A program made the translations under genes and the position numbers. From Saprospiraceae bacterium (GTDB lineage Bacteria > Bacteroidota > Bacteroidia > Chitinophagales > Saprospiraceae): a DNA stretch of 64,000 bases. Positions within the stretch are counted from its first letter, which is position 1, and the number at the start of each line of letters is the position of its first letter. Where the stretch lies: assembly GCA_016715965.1 (NCBI GenBank), contig JADJXG010000001.1, positions 2,609,501 to 2,673,500 on the forward strand, in the 5' to 3' direction. Below, in pieces: positions 16,362 through 25,018 of this stretch. The notes under the pieces were generated by a model. That model had not been told where the DNA came from. It did no database searches and saw only the letters and a program-made list of their open reading frames with translations.

Positions 16362-19300
16362 ATGCTATTAGATAATAAAACCAAGACAGAAGACAGCGAC
16401 CACTATAAAGTGTTTGACTTCATTAAAAACTACACTGAAAGCGGTGGACTTGACCTTGTGACAGGTTTCTTTTCTGTTAATGCTTTGGCTTTAATGAAAG
16501 ACGACATTAACCAAGCAGAAAAATTCAGACTGATTTTGGGTAATTTAATGCAGGACGAAGCACAATTAAATAAAGTAATTGACCTGCTTAACGGCAACAC
16601 AAGTATAAGCGGGACACTTTCTTTGAGTGCAGCAGCTCAAAAAGCAGTTGAGTTTTTGCAACAAGACAAGGTTTTAGTAAAATCAATTCAACGGAATTTT
16701 TGCCACGCAAAAACTTATATCTACAACGACAAAGATTCAAGAAAGAACTTTCACATCATTGGCAGTTCAAACCTAACAGACGCAGGTCTTGGAATTAAAG
16801 AGAGCAGCAACATTGAATTAAACACAGCATCGACAGGCGACAACAACGACTATAAAGAATTAAAAAAATGGTTCAAACACCAATGGGAAAATGTTGCACT
16901 TGAAAAAATCGATTTACCTGACAAAACTAAAGTTGAAGTAAAGCAACACATCATTGAATTGATTAAAAACCTTTTCAAAGAATACACACCTCACGACCTT
17001 TACTACAAAGTTCTTTACGAACTTTTCAAGGATGATTTAATGGAACTTTCTGGTGATGCAGAGTTCAAACGTGAAATTGCACACTTAGAAGAAACCATCA
17101 TTTACAAAACGCTTTTCTCCTACCAACAAAAAGGAGCAATTAGTTTGATTAAAATGCTTCAAAAATTCAATGGAGCAATTTTAGCTGATGCAGTTGGTTT
17201 AGGTAAAACTTGGACTGCATTGGCGGTAATGAAATATTTTGAAATTAAGGGCTACACCGTTGTTTTATTTTGTCCTAAAAAACTTCGTAACAACTGGGAG
17301 CAATATCAATCACACAGAGGTTCAAGATTTGAGAAAGACGAAATTGAATACTATGTAAGAAACCACACAGACTTTCAAGACGAAAGACTAACCAATAACT
17401 ATCCAGACTTTCCACTTTCCAAATTGCAACGAAAACAAAAACTGCTTTTGGTAATTGATGAAAGTCACAATTTAAGAAACGATAAATCTTCCCGATATAA
17501 ATTCTTTGTTGACAATGTTTTGTTGCCCGAAAAAACAAATCGTGATGTAAAGGTTTTACACCTTTCCGCAACACCAATCAACAACAAACTGATGGACATT
17601 CGTAATCAGTTTAAATTAATGACCAAAGGGCAAGACAACGGTTTTAAAAATACCGATTTAGAAATTGACAGCCTTGAAAACATTTTCAGAACAGCACAAA
17701 AAGACTTTAGCGAATGGTCTGACCTTGACGATAGAAAAATTGCAGACTTCATTGCTAAACTTCCACAAAAATTTGAGAAGCTCACTGATGCTTTAATTGT
17801 GGCAAGGACAAGAAAACTAATTGAAGGTGAATTCGGAGAAATGAATTTCCCGAAAAAAGACGACCCAATTAATGAATACATCACACCCGAAAACTTAGGC
17901 GACCTCAAATCATTTGATGATATTCTAAATGCTTTACGAGTAAACCTAACGGCTTATCGCCCTTCGGAATACATCAAAGATTTGAAAGTGGAAAGTGTTT
18001 TGGAAAACCCAAAACAACGTGAAAAATTCTTGGTAAAAATGATGTATATCCTTTTGATGAAACGCTTGGAATCGAGTTGGTTTTCATTCAAAAGCACCGT
18101 TGAAAATATTTTGAATCATCACATTAACGCATTAGACAAAGTAAATCTGTTTATCAAAAATCAAACAGACAGTTCATTAGAAGATGATTTTACAGAAGAA
18201 GAACAAGAAGAAATTGACGAGACAGCAGCAGAGATTGAAGCCGAAAACGACCAACCAATTACACTTGGAAAGAAAAATCCAATTCCGCTTTCTTCTATCA
18301 CTAACATTGACCTTTTCAAAAAACATTTGGAAGCTGATGTAACCAAATTAACCAATCTCAAAAACAGCCTTGTAAAGTATGAAGCAGAGTTTGTTGCTGG
18401 AAAAGCCGATGATGATAAACTCAATAAACTGATTGAGCATATCACAACCAAACAAAAAAAATCGGACAATAAAAAAGTTTTGGTTTTCACTGTGTTCAAA
18501 GACACAGCAAAATTCCTTTACGATGAATTGAAGAAGAAAGGATTTAAAAATGTGGCTTTTGTTTCAGGTTCTATCAGCGAAACTTTTGACGGATATTCAG
18601 GCGACAAGTTTGAACCTATTTTGGAACGCTTTGCTCCTTTCACTAAACTATACAATGAAAAAGACTGGTCGGAACTTTATGAAAAAGCAAACCTTTCAGA
18701 AGATTACAAAGAAGCCGACAAATGGAAAGTGCCTTATGAAAAGTGGCTTGAACTAATTACCAAACACGATAAAGCAACACTAAAGAAAATTGATAACCCA
18801 ATTGATGTATTGATTGCTACCGACTGTTTAAGTGAAGGACAAAACTTACAAGATTGCGACACGGTTGTAAACTATGATATTCACTGGAATCCAGTACGAC
18901 TTATTCAGCGAATGGGACGTATTGACCGTATTGGCTCACCAAATAAAACTATAAAAGGAATCAATTTTTGGCCAGGCAAAAACTATGAAGATTACTTACG
19001 ACTAAAATCGAGAGTAGAAAACCGAATGGCTTTGATGAGTGTAGTGGGAACCGAGCTGGACGACAAAATGACACCTGAGTTTCAACGAATGGTTGAAGAA
19101 AATCCATTGTTGCCAAAGCAAGCCCAAAAAATGCTGGAACAGTTACAAGTTACTTGGGATGATGTGGAAGTAAGTGACGAAACACTTGGATTGAATGACC
19201 TTTCATTGGAGCAGTTCAGACAAGAATTATTTGAGTTCTTCAAAAAGAACGAAGAGTTTTTCAAGAAAATACCAAACGGAGTTTTCACAGGTTTTAAATT

Positions 19301-19742
19301 CAGACCTAACACAAAATGGAAAACAATGCCTGACAGCATTGTGGCGGTTTTGGGTTATCCGAAAAGACCTGATGAAAAAATAGACCACGTTTACGATGAA
19401 ATTCATCTATTACATCAAAGTATTGATGATGGTAAAAGCGGAAAGTTGGTATTAAATAACAATCAGGAAATTTTAACCTTGCTTCGGAATCACAAATTGG
19501 AAGCCCGTTATGTTCCCAATAATATTGACAAAGGAGACCAAGCTGTTTTAGATAAACTGGCTGCTGCTGTTGGCACTTGGGTAAAATCACAAACAACACC
19601 AGTTGCGGTAAACCAAATTCAGGATTTGTTTACTGGCGATGTAACACCCAAGAAAATATCACCCGAACAAAAGAAACTGGAAGATAAATTCAAGAGTGAG
19701 AATTTCGATTTAATCAATTGGTTTGTAATTTCTAATAAGTAA
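16362..19742 (+). CDS. PLD-nuclease/SNF2-type helicase fusion of a restriction-like defence module
   Basis: 1126 residues. The N-terminal 200 are a phospholipase-D-type nuclease domain: HAKTYIYND (H115, K117) followed by FHIIGSSNLTDAGLG, one HKD half-site; such proteins usually dimerise to complete the site. A superfamily 2 helicase follows: ADAVGLGKTWTA (Walker A, about 277-288), LVIDESHNLRN (about 365), HLSATPINN (about 402), then helicase C with DCLSEGQNLQDCDTVVNYD and QRMGRIDRIG (about 848). The next gene, an adenine methylase, starts 3 bp after the stop, so both are one operon. Family knowledge: SNF2 helicase plus methylase pairs occur in DISARM-like and type I-like anti-phage systems, and here the nuclease would be supplied by the PLD domain. 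Function in defence is inferred. Confidence 0.85.
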   Translation: MLLDNKTKTEDSDHYKVFDFIKNYTESGGLDLVTGFFSVNALALMKDDINQAEKFRLILGNLMQDEAQLNKVIDLLNGNTSISGTLSLSAAAQKAVEFLQQDKVLVKSIQRNFCHAKTYIYNDKDSRKNFHIIGSSNLTDAGLGIKESSNIELNTASTGDNNDYKELKKWFKHQWENVALEKIDLPDKTKVEVKQHIIELIKNLFKEYTPHDLYYKVLYELFKDDLMELSGDAEFKREIAHLEETIIYKTLFSYQQKGAISLIKMLQKFNGAILADAVGLGKTWTALAVMKYFEIKGYTVVLFCPKKLRNNWEQYQSHRGSRFEKDEIEYYVRNHTDFQDERLTNNYPDFPLSKLQRKQKLLLVIDESHNLRNDKSSRYKFFVDNVLLPEKTNRDVKVLHLSATPINNKLMDIRNQFKLMTKGQDNGFKNTDLEIDSLENIFRTAQKDFSEWSDLDDRKIADFIAKLPQKFEKLTDALIVARTRKLIEGEFGEMNFPKKDDPINEYITPENLGDLKSFDDILNALRVNLTAYRPSEYIKDLKVESVLENPKQREKFLVKMMYILLMKRLESSWFSFKSTVENILNHHINALDKVNLFIKNQTDSSLEDDFTEEEQEEIDETAAEIEAENDQPITLGKKNPIPLSSITNIDLFKKHLEADVTKLTNLKNSLVKYEAEFVAGKADDDKLNKLIEHITTKQKKSDNKKVLVFTVFKDTAKFLYDELKKKGFKNVAFVSGSISETFDGYSGDKFEPILERFAPFTKLYNEKDWSELYEKANLSEDYKEADKWKVPYEKWLELITKHDKATLKKIDNPIDVLIATDCLSEGQNLQDCDTVVNYDIHWNPVRLIQRMGRIDRIGSPNKTIKGINFWPGKNYEDYLRLKSRVENRMALMSVVGTELDDKMTPEFQRMVEENPLLPKQAQKMLEQLQVTWDDVEVSDETLGLNDLSLEQFRQELFEFFKKNEEFFKKIPNGVFTGFKFRPNTKWKTMPDSIVAVLGYPKRPDEKIDHVYDEIHLLHQSIDDGKSGKLVLNNNQEILTLLRNHKLEARYVPNNIDKGDQAVLDKLAAAVGTWVKSQTTPVAVNQIQDLFTGDVTPKKISPEQKKLEDKFKSENFDLINWFVISNK

Positions 19743-19745
19743 ACA

Positions 19746-22700
19746 ATGAAACTAAACATATTCAATACAGCCAATCTTTTTGAAGCAGCCGCCAATCTGT
19801 TTCAACAGTTGGGTATAAAACTAAACTCCAATACAGCCGAGCCATTGCCTGTAAAGGATTTGCTAAAGCAGCATTACAAAGACAACGATACTTTTAAAAC
19901 TATTGGCAAAACTTATTTCATTGGAATAATTGACAACACCGTTTTTCAAGCCACCGGAATGTTTGATGTAAACTATTCCTACAAAGAAGCATTACAACAA
20001 GGCGACAAAAACTATGACGGCTTAATGCTTTTTGCTTTAGAACTTAGCAAACAACCAACCCGAACCGAAATATCAGACCTTACAAGAACCTTCAACCGTA
20101 TCAGTCAGAAAATGCCTGTGGCTTTGGTTTTGAAATACAAAACAGGAAACGAAGCGTGTTTTTCAATAGCCATTAGCGAACGCTTTAAATACAAACAAAA
20201 CTGGCGACAAGGAGAAAAGGCAGGCAAAGTAATTATCCTTCGTGATATACATACTGAAACTACCCACGCAGGACATGAACGCATTTTATTAGACTTGGTG
20301 AAACCTGTTGGCGTTACCAATTACGACCAATTGCACCAACATTGGTTGCAGGTTTTAGATGTAAATATCCTTAACAAAAAGTTCTTTCAGGATTTGGCAA
20401 ACTGGTATTTCTGGGCAATGGAAAACGTTACGTTTCCTGACGATTTGGAAAAAAAGAAAGATGTTCGCAATGCCACCAACCTCATTCGTTTAATTACTCG
20501 GGTAGTATTTATTTGGTTCATCAAAGAAAAATCGCTGGTGCCAAATGCTTTGTTCAATAAAGCACACTTAGATAAAATTCTGAAAGACTTCAACAAGAAC
20601 AAAAAATCGCAAAACTATTACCACGCCATTTTACAAAACCTGTTTTTTGGAACACTGAATCAAAAAATGGATGAAAGAAAATTTGCAAAAGATGGTGGGA
20701 ATATCAAAACAAATGGTGAAGAATACGGAGTAAAAAACCTGTTCCGTTATGCTGACCTTTTCAATATATCCGAAAAGGATGCAATGCAATTGTTTAAAGA
20801 TGTTCCTTTCTTAAACGGTGGTTTGTTTGACTGTTTGGACAAGCCAAACGAAGAAGGCAAAATTGTTTATGTAGATGGTTTTAGCCGCAACCCGAAGAAA
20901 CAAGCCAGCGTTCCCGATTATATTTTCTTTGGTGAAGAAAAAGAAGTTGACCTGAATGAAATTTACGGCACACGAAATAAAACCTACAAATCAAGAGGAT
21001 TAATTAATCTGTTGGAGAGTTACAAATTTACCGTTGCAGAAAACACACCTATTGAAGAAGAAATTGCTCTCGACCCTGAATTATTGGGTAAAGTATTTGA
21101 AAACTTATTGGCAAGCTACAACCCAGAAACCCAAACCACTGCAAGAAAACAAACAGGTAGTTTTTATACGCCAAGAGAGATTGTAAACTATATGGTGGAT
21201 GAATCGCTATTGGAATACATCAAACAAAATGTAAAGAACGAAAGCGAGGATTTTGAAACAAGGTTAAGAGATTTGATTTCTTATGCTGAAACGCCAAATC
21301 CTTTTGATGAACAAGAAACCAAAGACCTAATAGAAGGCATTAATAATTGTAAAATATTAGACCCTGCCTGCGGCTCGGGTGCATACCCAATGGGTATTTT
21401 ACATAAGATGGTTCATTTACTGCAAAAATTAGACGCTGATAACAAACATTGGAAAGCCTTGCAACGCCAAAAAGCAATGGAAGAAACGGAAACTGCTTTT
21501 AAAATTGGCGACAAAGAAGAAAGAGGAAAACGGCTGAATGAAATAAACGATGTATTTGAAAACAACGCTAGTGATTACGGACGTAAATTGTATTTAATTG
21601 AAAATTGTATTTACGGTATAGACATACAACCTATTGCTGTGCAGATTTCCAAATTGCGTTTTTTCATCTCCTTAATTATTGACCAAAACAAACAAGAGAA
21701 AAAGGAAAATTTTGGAATAAGAAGTTTACCAAATTTGGAAACAAAGTTTGTGGCAGCTAATACTTTGATAAGCCTAGACAAACCAGCACAAACCCTTTTA
21801 CGCAACCCACAGATTGAAGAAAAAGAAACCGAACTAAAAGAGTTACGCCACAAATACTTTACAGCCAACACACGAAAAGAAAAACTGCAATACCAAAAGC
21901 AGGATAAAAAACTGAGACAAGAAATTGCAAAAATGCTAGAAAGCGATGGATGGCAGACATCTGTAGCTAAACAAATTGTAGCTTTTGACCCTTACGACCA
22001 GAATACTTTTGCTCGTTGGTTTGACCCCGAATGGATGTTTGGTTTGACCAGTGGATTTGATATAGTGATTGGCAATCCTCCATATATTACTTACAAAGGA
22101 AAAGAGGTTGTAGATATAAGTGATGCTGAGGTAAAGCAACTTATTAGTTTATATCCCAATTCTGCTGAATATAAAGTAAATAGTTACGCATTATTTACAG
22201 AGAATGGAGTTAAACTTTTGAAAAAAGGGGGTACTCTTTCATTCATTATTCCAAGCACTATTTTACAAAATGAATATTTAAAGAAGATTAGAAAATATTT
22301 AGTTACAAAGTATCATATTTCTCAAATCGTTTCTTTTGCTAATAAGGTTTTTGAAGCAGTTACAGATTCAATTATCCTGAATGTGATTAACCAACATTCA
22401 AAAAAATTGGACACAATTGCAGTCAGAAAAAGTGATTTAGATTTTTCAAATCTTGACGATTTAAAAACATATAATCAACAAAATTGGGATGACGAGCCAA
22501 ATGATTACGTTATAAACTTAAAGACAACTGAAGATGAGGATATTATTATTTCAAAGATAGAATTGAATTCAGAATTTGTGGATGATTATCTGGAAGTTTA
22601 TGTTGGAATTGTGGCAAATGGTATAAAAAAGTTTCTTTCATCATCAAAGGTAAATTCTAATTATAAAAAATACCTGCAAGGAAAACACATTGATAATTTT

Positions 22701-23201
22701 GCAATTTATCCTGATAAACTTTTTATAAATTTCATCAAAGAGGAATTACACAGTAATACTGATGAAACAGTTTATCTCCAAAAGGAAAAGATTCTTGTAC
22801 GAAAGACTGGTAATAGGTTGATTGCAGTTATTGATGATGAGAAATATTTCACAGACCAAAGTATTTATAATTTGTATCCAAAGAGAGGTAAAACAGTAAA
22901 TCTTAAAATTATTACTGCCTTACTAAACTCACCTATGTTGGAATATTACTTCAATAAAAAAATGATTACCAATCCTGATGTATTTCCATATATCAAAGGA
23001 ATTCACCTGAAGAAACTTCCCATAAAACTTCCAAAAGATAAAACTTTAGAAAATAAAATTGAATCACTTGTTATAAAAATTATTGAAGGCAAAAGAAATG
23101 AAACTGATGTAACAAAATTAAAACAGCAATTAAATCACTTAGTATACAAGATTTACGAATTAACAGAAGATGAAATTAATACAATAGAAGGAAATGAATA
23201 G
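19746..23201 (+). CDS. Eco57I-type adenine-specific DNA methyltransferase
   Basis: 1151 residues. The methylase core has KQTGSFYTPREIVNYMVDESL, then DPACGSGAYPMGIL (SAM-binding motif I, about 538) and IGNPPYITY (catalytic NPPY motif IV, about 776), the order of gamma-type N6-adenine methylases of the Eco57I/PglX kind. The C-terminal 350 residues (YLEVYVGIVANGIKKFL...KYLQGKHIDNF) resemble a target-recognition domain. The N-terminal 450 residues have no nuclease signature that I can confirm; cleavage would come from the PLD helicase partner. Composition is strongly AT-rich towards the end of the gene. It closes cassette 1 and is followed by the ACA/AGA hairpin. Confidence 0.87.
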   Translation: MKLNIFNTANLFEAAANLFQQLGIKLNSNTAEPLPVKDLLKQHYKDNDTFKTIGKTYFIGIIDNTVFQATGMFDVNYSYKEALQQGDKNYDGLMLFALELSKQPTRTEISDLTRTFNRISQKMPVALVLKYKTGNEACFSIAISERFKYKQNWRQGEKAGKVIILRDIHTETTHAGHERILLDLVKPVGVTNYDQLHQHWLQVLDVNILNKKFFQDLANWYFWAMENVTFPDDLEKKKDVRNATNLIRLITRVVFIWFIKEKSLVPNALFNKAHLDKILKDFNKNKKSQNYYHAILQNLFFGTLNQKMDERKFAKDGGNIKTNGEEYGVKNLFRYADLFNISEKDAMQLFKDVPFLNGGLFDCLDKPNEEGKIVYVDGFSRNPKKQASVPDYIFFGEEKEVDLNEIYGTRNKTYKSRGLINLLESYKFTVAENTPIEEEIALDPELLGKVFENLLASYNPETQTTARKQTGSFYTPREIVNYMVDESLLEYIKQNVKNESEDFETRLRDLISYAETPNPFDEQETKDLIEGINNCKILDPACGSGAYPMGILHKMVHLLQKLDADNKHWKALQRQKAMEETETAFKIGDKEERGKRLNEINDVFENNASDYGRKLYLIENCIYGIDIQPIAVQISKLRFFISLIIDQNKQEKKENFGIRSLPNLETKFVAANTLISLDKPAQTLLRNPQIEEKETELKELRHKYFTANTRKEKLQYQKQDKKLRQEIAKMLESDGWQTSVAKQIVAFDPYDQNTFARWFDPEWMFGLTSGFDIVIGNPPYITYKGKEVVDISDAEVKQLISLYPNSAEYKVNSYALFTENGVKLLKKGGTLSFIIPSTILQNEYLKKIRKYLVTKYHISQIVSFANKVFEAVTDSIILNVINQHSKKLDTIAVRKSDLDFSNLDDLKTYNQQNWDDEPNDYVINLKTTEDEDIIISKIELNSEFVDDYLEVYVGIVANGIKKFLSSSKVNSNYKKYLQGKHIDNFAIYPDKLFINFIKEELHSNTDETVYLQKEKILVRKTGNRLIAVIDDEKYFTDQSIYNLYPKRGKTVNLKIITALLNSPMLEYYFNKKMITNPDVFPYIKGIHLKKLPIKLPKDKTLENKIESLVIKIIEGKRNETDVTKLKQQLNHLVYKIYELTEDEINTIEGNE

Positions 23202-23213
23202 CCAACGCATTTT

Positions 23214-23276
23214 GCAAGCACATTGCCAAAGCCGCACAAGCCAACGCACAGACCAAAGCTTTGTCAAAGAGCTTGC
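23214..23276 (+). repeat. ACA/AGA hairpin, cassette 1 right copy
   Basis: GCAAGC-ACA-TTGCCAAAGC ... GCTTTGTCAA-AGA-GCTTGC with loop CGCACAAGCCAACGCACAG. Same orientation as the left copy; stems differ in sequence but keep the ACA/AGA internal loop. It begins 13 bp after the methylase stop. Confidence 0.75.
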
Positions 23277-23292
23277 AAAGCCAACCCATGAC

Positions 23293-23339
23293 AAAATTGT
23301 TTTTAAAAAATTTCCAACACTTCAAAAAAAAATAAAAAA
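23293..23339 (-). repeat. Cassette 1 AT-rich inverted repeat, right arm
   Basis: AAAATTGTTTTTAAAAAA (23293-23310) and AAAAAAAAATAAAAAA (23324-23339) are the inverted counterparts of the left-arm blocks at 16206-16223 and 16180-16194. Confidence 0.6.
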
Positions 23340-23418
23340 CGCACCGCACAGCCGACACTCAATGACACGACAACTCAATACTGACAATGGTTTGCAAGGA
23401 CGGTGGACAAAAACCACT

Positions 23419-23554
23419 GGCTATAACAGCACCTACCCAAAAGGCGGGGTTTCGTGCTTCGCAGACAGTTTTGTGGTTAATCAAACATTAGTTTTTCAAA
23501 TCAAGTTTTGTGGTAAAAGTCCCGCCCTTCGGGTAGCTGCAAAACGTTATGGGC
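23419..23554 (+). repeat. attC-like site 1 (end of cassette 1)
   Basis: 136 bp. Left arm GGCTATAAC complements the attI arm GTTATAGCC at 16025, not its own right arm GTTATGGGC (23546). Inner stems CTACCC/GGGTAG and GGCGGG/CCCGCC. Closes a 7.5-kb cassette. Confidence 0.85.
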
Positions 23555-23585
23555 AATTTTATAACTTTACACAAACTCTAACAAA

Positions 23586-24008
23586 ATGAACAAAACTCTT
23601 TTCACCACCTTTCTCTTTTTATTGTGTTCAATTTTTTCTTATACTCAAACTCTACATTTATATGGTGGACAAAACCATGACGTGTATTTGGGTTGCTTAA
23701 ACTGTAGCAACTATGACCAAAACTCAATATGGAATGATTACGGTAAATATGGAAATAACTATAACTCAAATTCTATCTGGAATGACTATGGCACATATGG
23801 AAATGAATATAATTCAAATTGTCCATGGAATGCTTATGGTTCAAACCCACCAGTAGTCGTTGACAAAGAAGGTAATTTTTATGGTTACTTCACCGTGAAT
23901 GAATATAAAGCTAAAAGAGCTGATTTTGAATTGGCGTTAATTATTTATAAATACTATGATTCCATACGCGATGATGTATCAAAATGGTACGATAAAATAT
24001 TTCAATAA
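23586..24008 (+). CDS. Small exported protein with tandem SIWNDYG-type repeats
   Basis: 140 residues. Signal peptide MNKTLFTTFLFLLCSIFSYTQT is followed by LHLYGGQNHDVYLGCLNCSNYDQ and three tandem copies of about 17 residues: NSIWNDYGKYGNNYNS, NSIWNDYGTYGNEYNS and NCPWNAYGSN. The tail has DKEGNFYGYFTVNEY and ends DDVSKWYDKIFQ. I know similar sequences as a widely scattered conserved hypothetical family, but no function. First gene of cassette 2, starting 32 bp after the attC1 right arm; the next gene begins 10 bp after its stop, so the three small genes of this cassette probably form an operon. Confidence 0.7.
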   Translation: MNKTLFTTFLFLLCSIFSYTQTLHLYGGQNHDVYLGCLNCSNYDQNSIWNDYGKYGNNYNSNSIWNDYGTYGNEYNSNCPWNAYGSNPPVVVDKEGNFYGYFTVNEYKAKRADFELALIIYKYYDSIRDDVSKWYDKIFQ

Positions 24009-24017
24009 ATTTCCTAT

Positions 24018-24392
24018 ATGAAAAAAACTATTATTATTAACATTTATCTAGCACTAGCTATAATTATTTCGTCTTGTTCATCAGATGCAGAAAATAGCAG
24101 TAGAAGCAGTTCATCTTCTTCAAATTTTATTGAAGAGGATGAAAGTTCAAATGGCTGTAGATTTGATGATGGAACACATTCCGCATCTGTTGATTATAGT
24201 AACCCAGAAACTGGATACTCTTCTAGTTATACCCTCGATGTTGTGGTACAGGATTGTCAAGTAATTCAAATCAATTTCCCCAATGATGGGTATCTTGATG
24301 AAGACCATATATCCTACGCAGATATTGATGACGATGGAAATGCTACTGTTGAAGGTGAAAATGGCAAAACATATGAAATACACATTGATTAG
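24018..24392 (+). CDS. Small lipoprotein, unknown function
   Basis: 124 residues. MKKTIIINIYLALAIIISSCSSD has a lipobox with the lipidated cysteine at residue 20, so the protein should sit on a membrane surface. A serine-rich linker (SSRSSSSSSN) and an acidic stretch follow, then CRFDDGTHSASVDYSNPETGYSSSYTLDVVVQDCQVIQINFPNDGYLDEDHI, a compact beta-rich domain with two cysteines that may form a disulphide. Middle gene of cassette 2; its upstream neighbour with the WNDYG repeats is 9 bp away. The function of the pair is unknown. Confidence 0.68.
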   Translation: MKKTIIINIYLALAIIISSCSSDAENSSRSSSSSSNFIEEDESSNGCRFDDGTHSASVDYSNPETGYSSSYTLDVVVQDCQVIQINFPNDGYLDEDHISYADIDDDGNATVEGENGKTYEIHID

Positions 24393-24434
24393 AACTATCC
24401 ATACATCATTAAATAGTATAACAACTAAACTTTT

Positions 24435-24827
24435 ATGAAGACCTATTTATTGCTTACATTTTTGCTATTACCAATAATTACCAAAGCTCAAGTTTCTTGC
24501 GTAAAAACAAGGGTATGCCTTATCTTAAATTCTTATGAAATAATAAATGGCCAACAGCAAAAAAGAGATAGAACTGGATACGTAACAATGGGAGATGATG
24601 CCTTGATATTAAATATGGAAGACTCCCAAGGAAATAAGTATAACAGTAGAATTAACTTCACAAGTCCATGTATTCTTAGCAAAGAAGGCGAAGCATTTTC
24701 TCTTTATGGAGTAAATAAAAAAGGAGAAAAATTTCTTCTTACTATGAGTATTAAGGATAGAAGTATTGTGATAATATTACAAAATAAAGATACTGGCAAA
24801 GAATATTTATATGACCTGGTTGACTAG
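24435..24827 (+). CDS. Small exported protein, unknown function
   Basis: 130 residues with a signal peptide (MKTYLLLTFLLLPIITKAQ). The mature part (VSCVKTRVCLILNSYEIINGQQQKRDRTGYVTMGDDALILNMEDSQGN...) is beta-rich with no motif I recognise. Last gene of cassette 2; the attC2 left arm begins 22 bp after its stop. All three cassette-2 products are thus exported, which suggests a shared periplasmic or surface role, but nothing in the sequence defines it. Confidence 0.6.
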   Translation: MKTYLLLTFLLLPIITKAQVSCVKTRVCLILNSYEIINGQQQKRDRTGYVTMGDDALILNMEDSQGNKYNSRINFTSPCILSKEGEAFSLYGVNKKGEKFLLTMSIKDRSIVIILQNKDTGKEYLYDLVD

Positions 24828-24849
24828 GAAATTATTTAGTGCAGAAACA

Positions 24850-24985
24850 GCCCATAACAGCACCTATAAGAAATTGGCGGTTCAGTGGTTAAATGAAGTT
24901 CAGTTTTTCAATCAAACTTTCGTGCAGGTTGACAGTTTTGTGCTTCGAAATCGCCAACTTCTTATAGCTGCCAACCGTTAGCGGC
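24850..24985 (+). repeat. attC-like site 2 (end of cassette 2)
   Basis: 136 bp. Left arm GCCCATAAC complements the attC1 right arm GTTATGGGC and disagrees with its own right arm GTTAGCGGC (24977). Inner stems CTATAAGAA/TTCTTATAG and TTGGCG/CGCCAA. Closes a 1.4-kb cassette. Confidence 0.85.
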
Positions 24986-25018
24986 AAGCATAAACGAGAA
25001 CTCAAAACGACAAAGACT

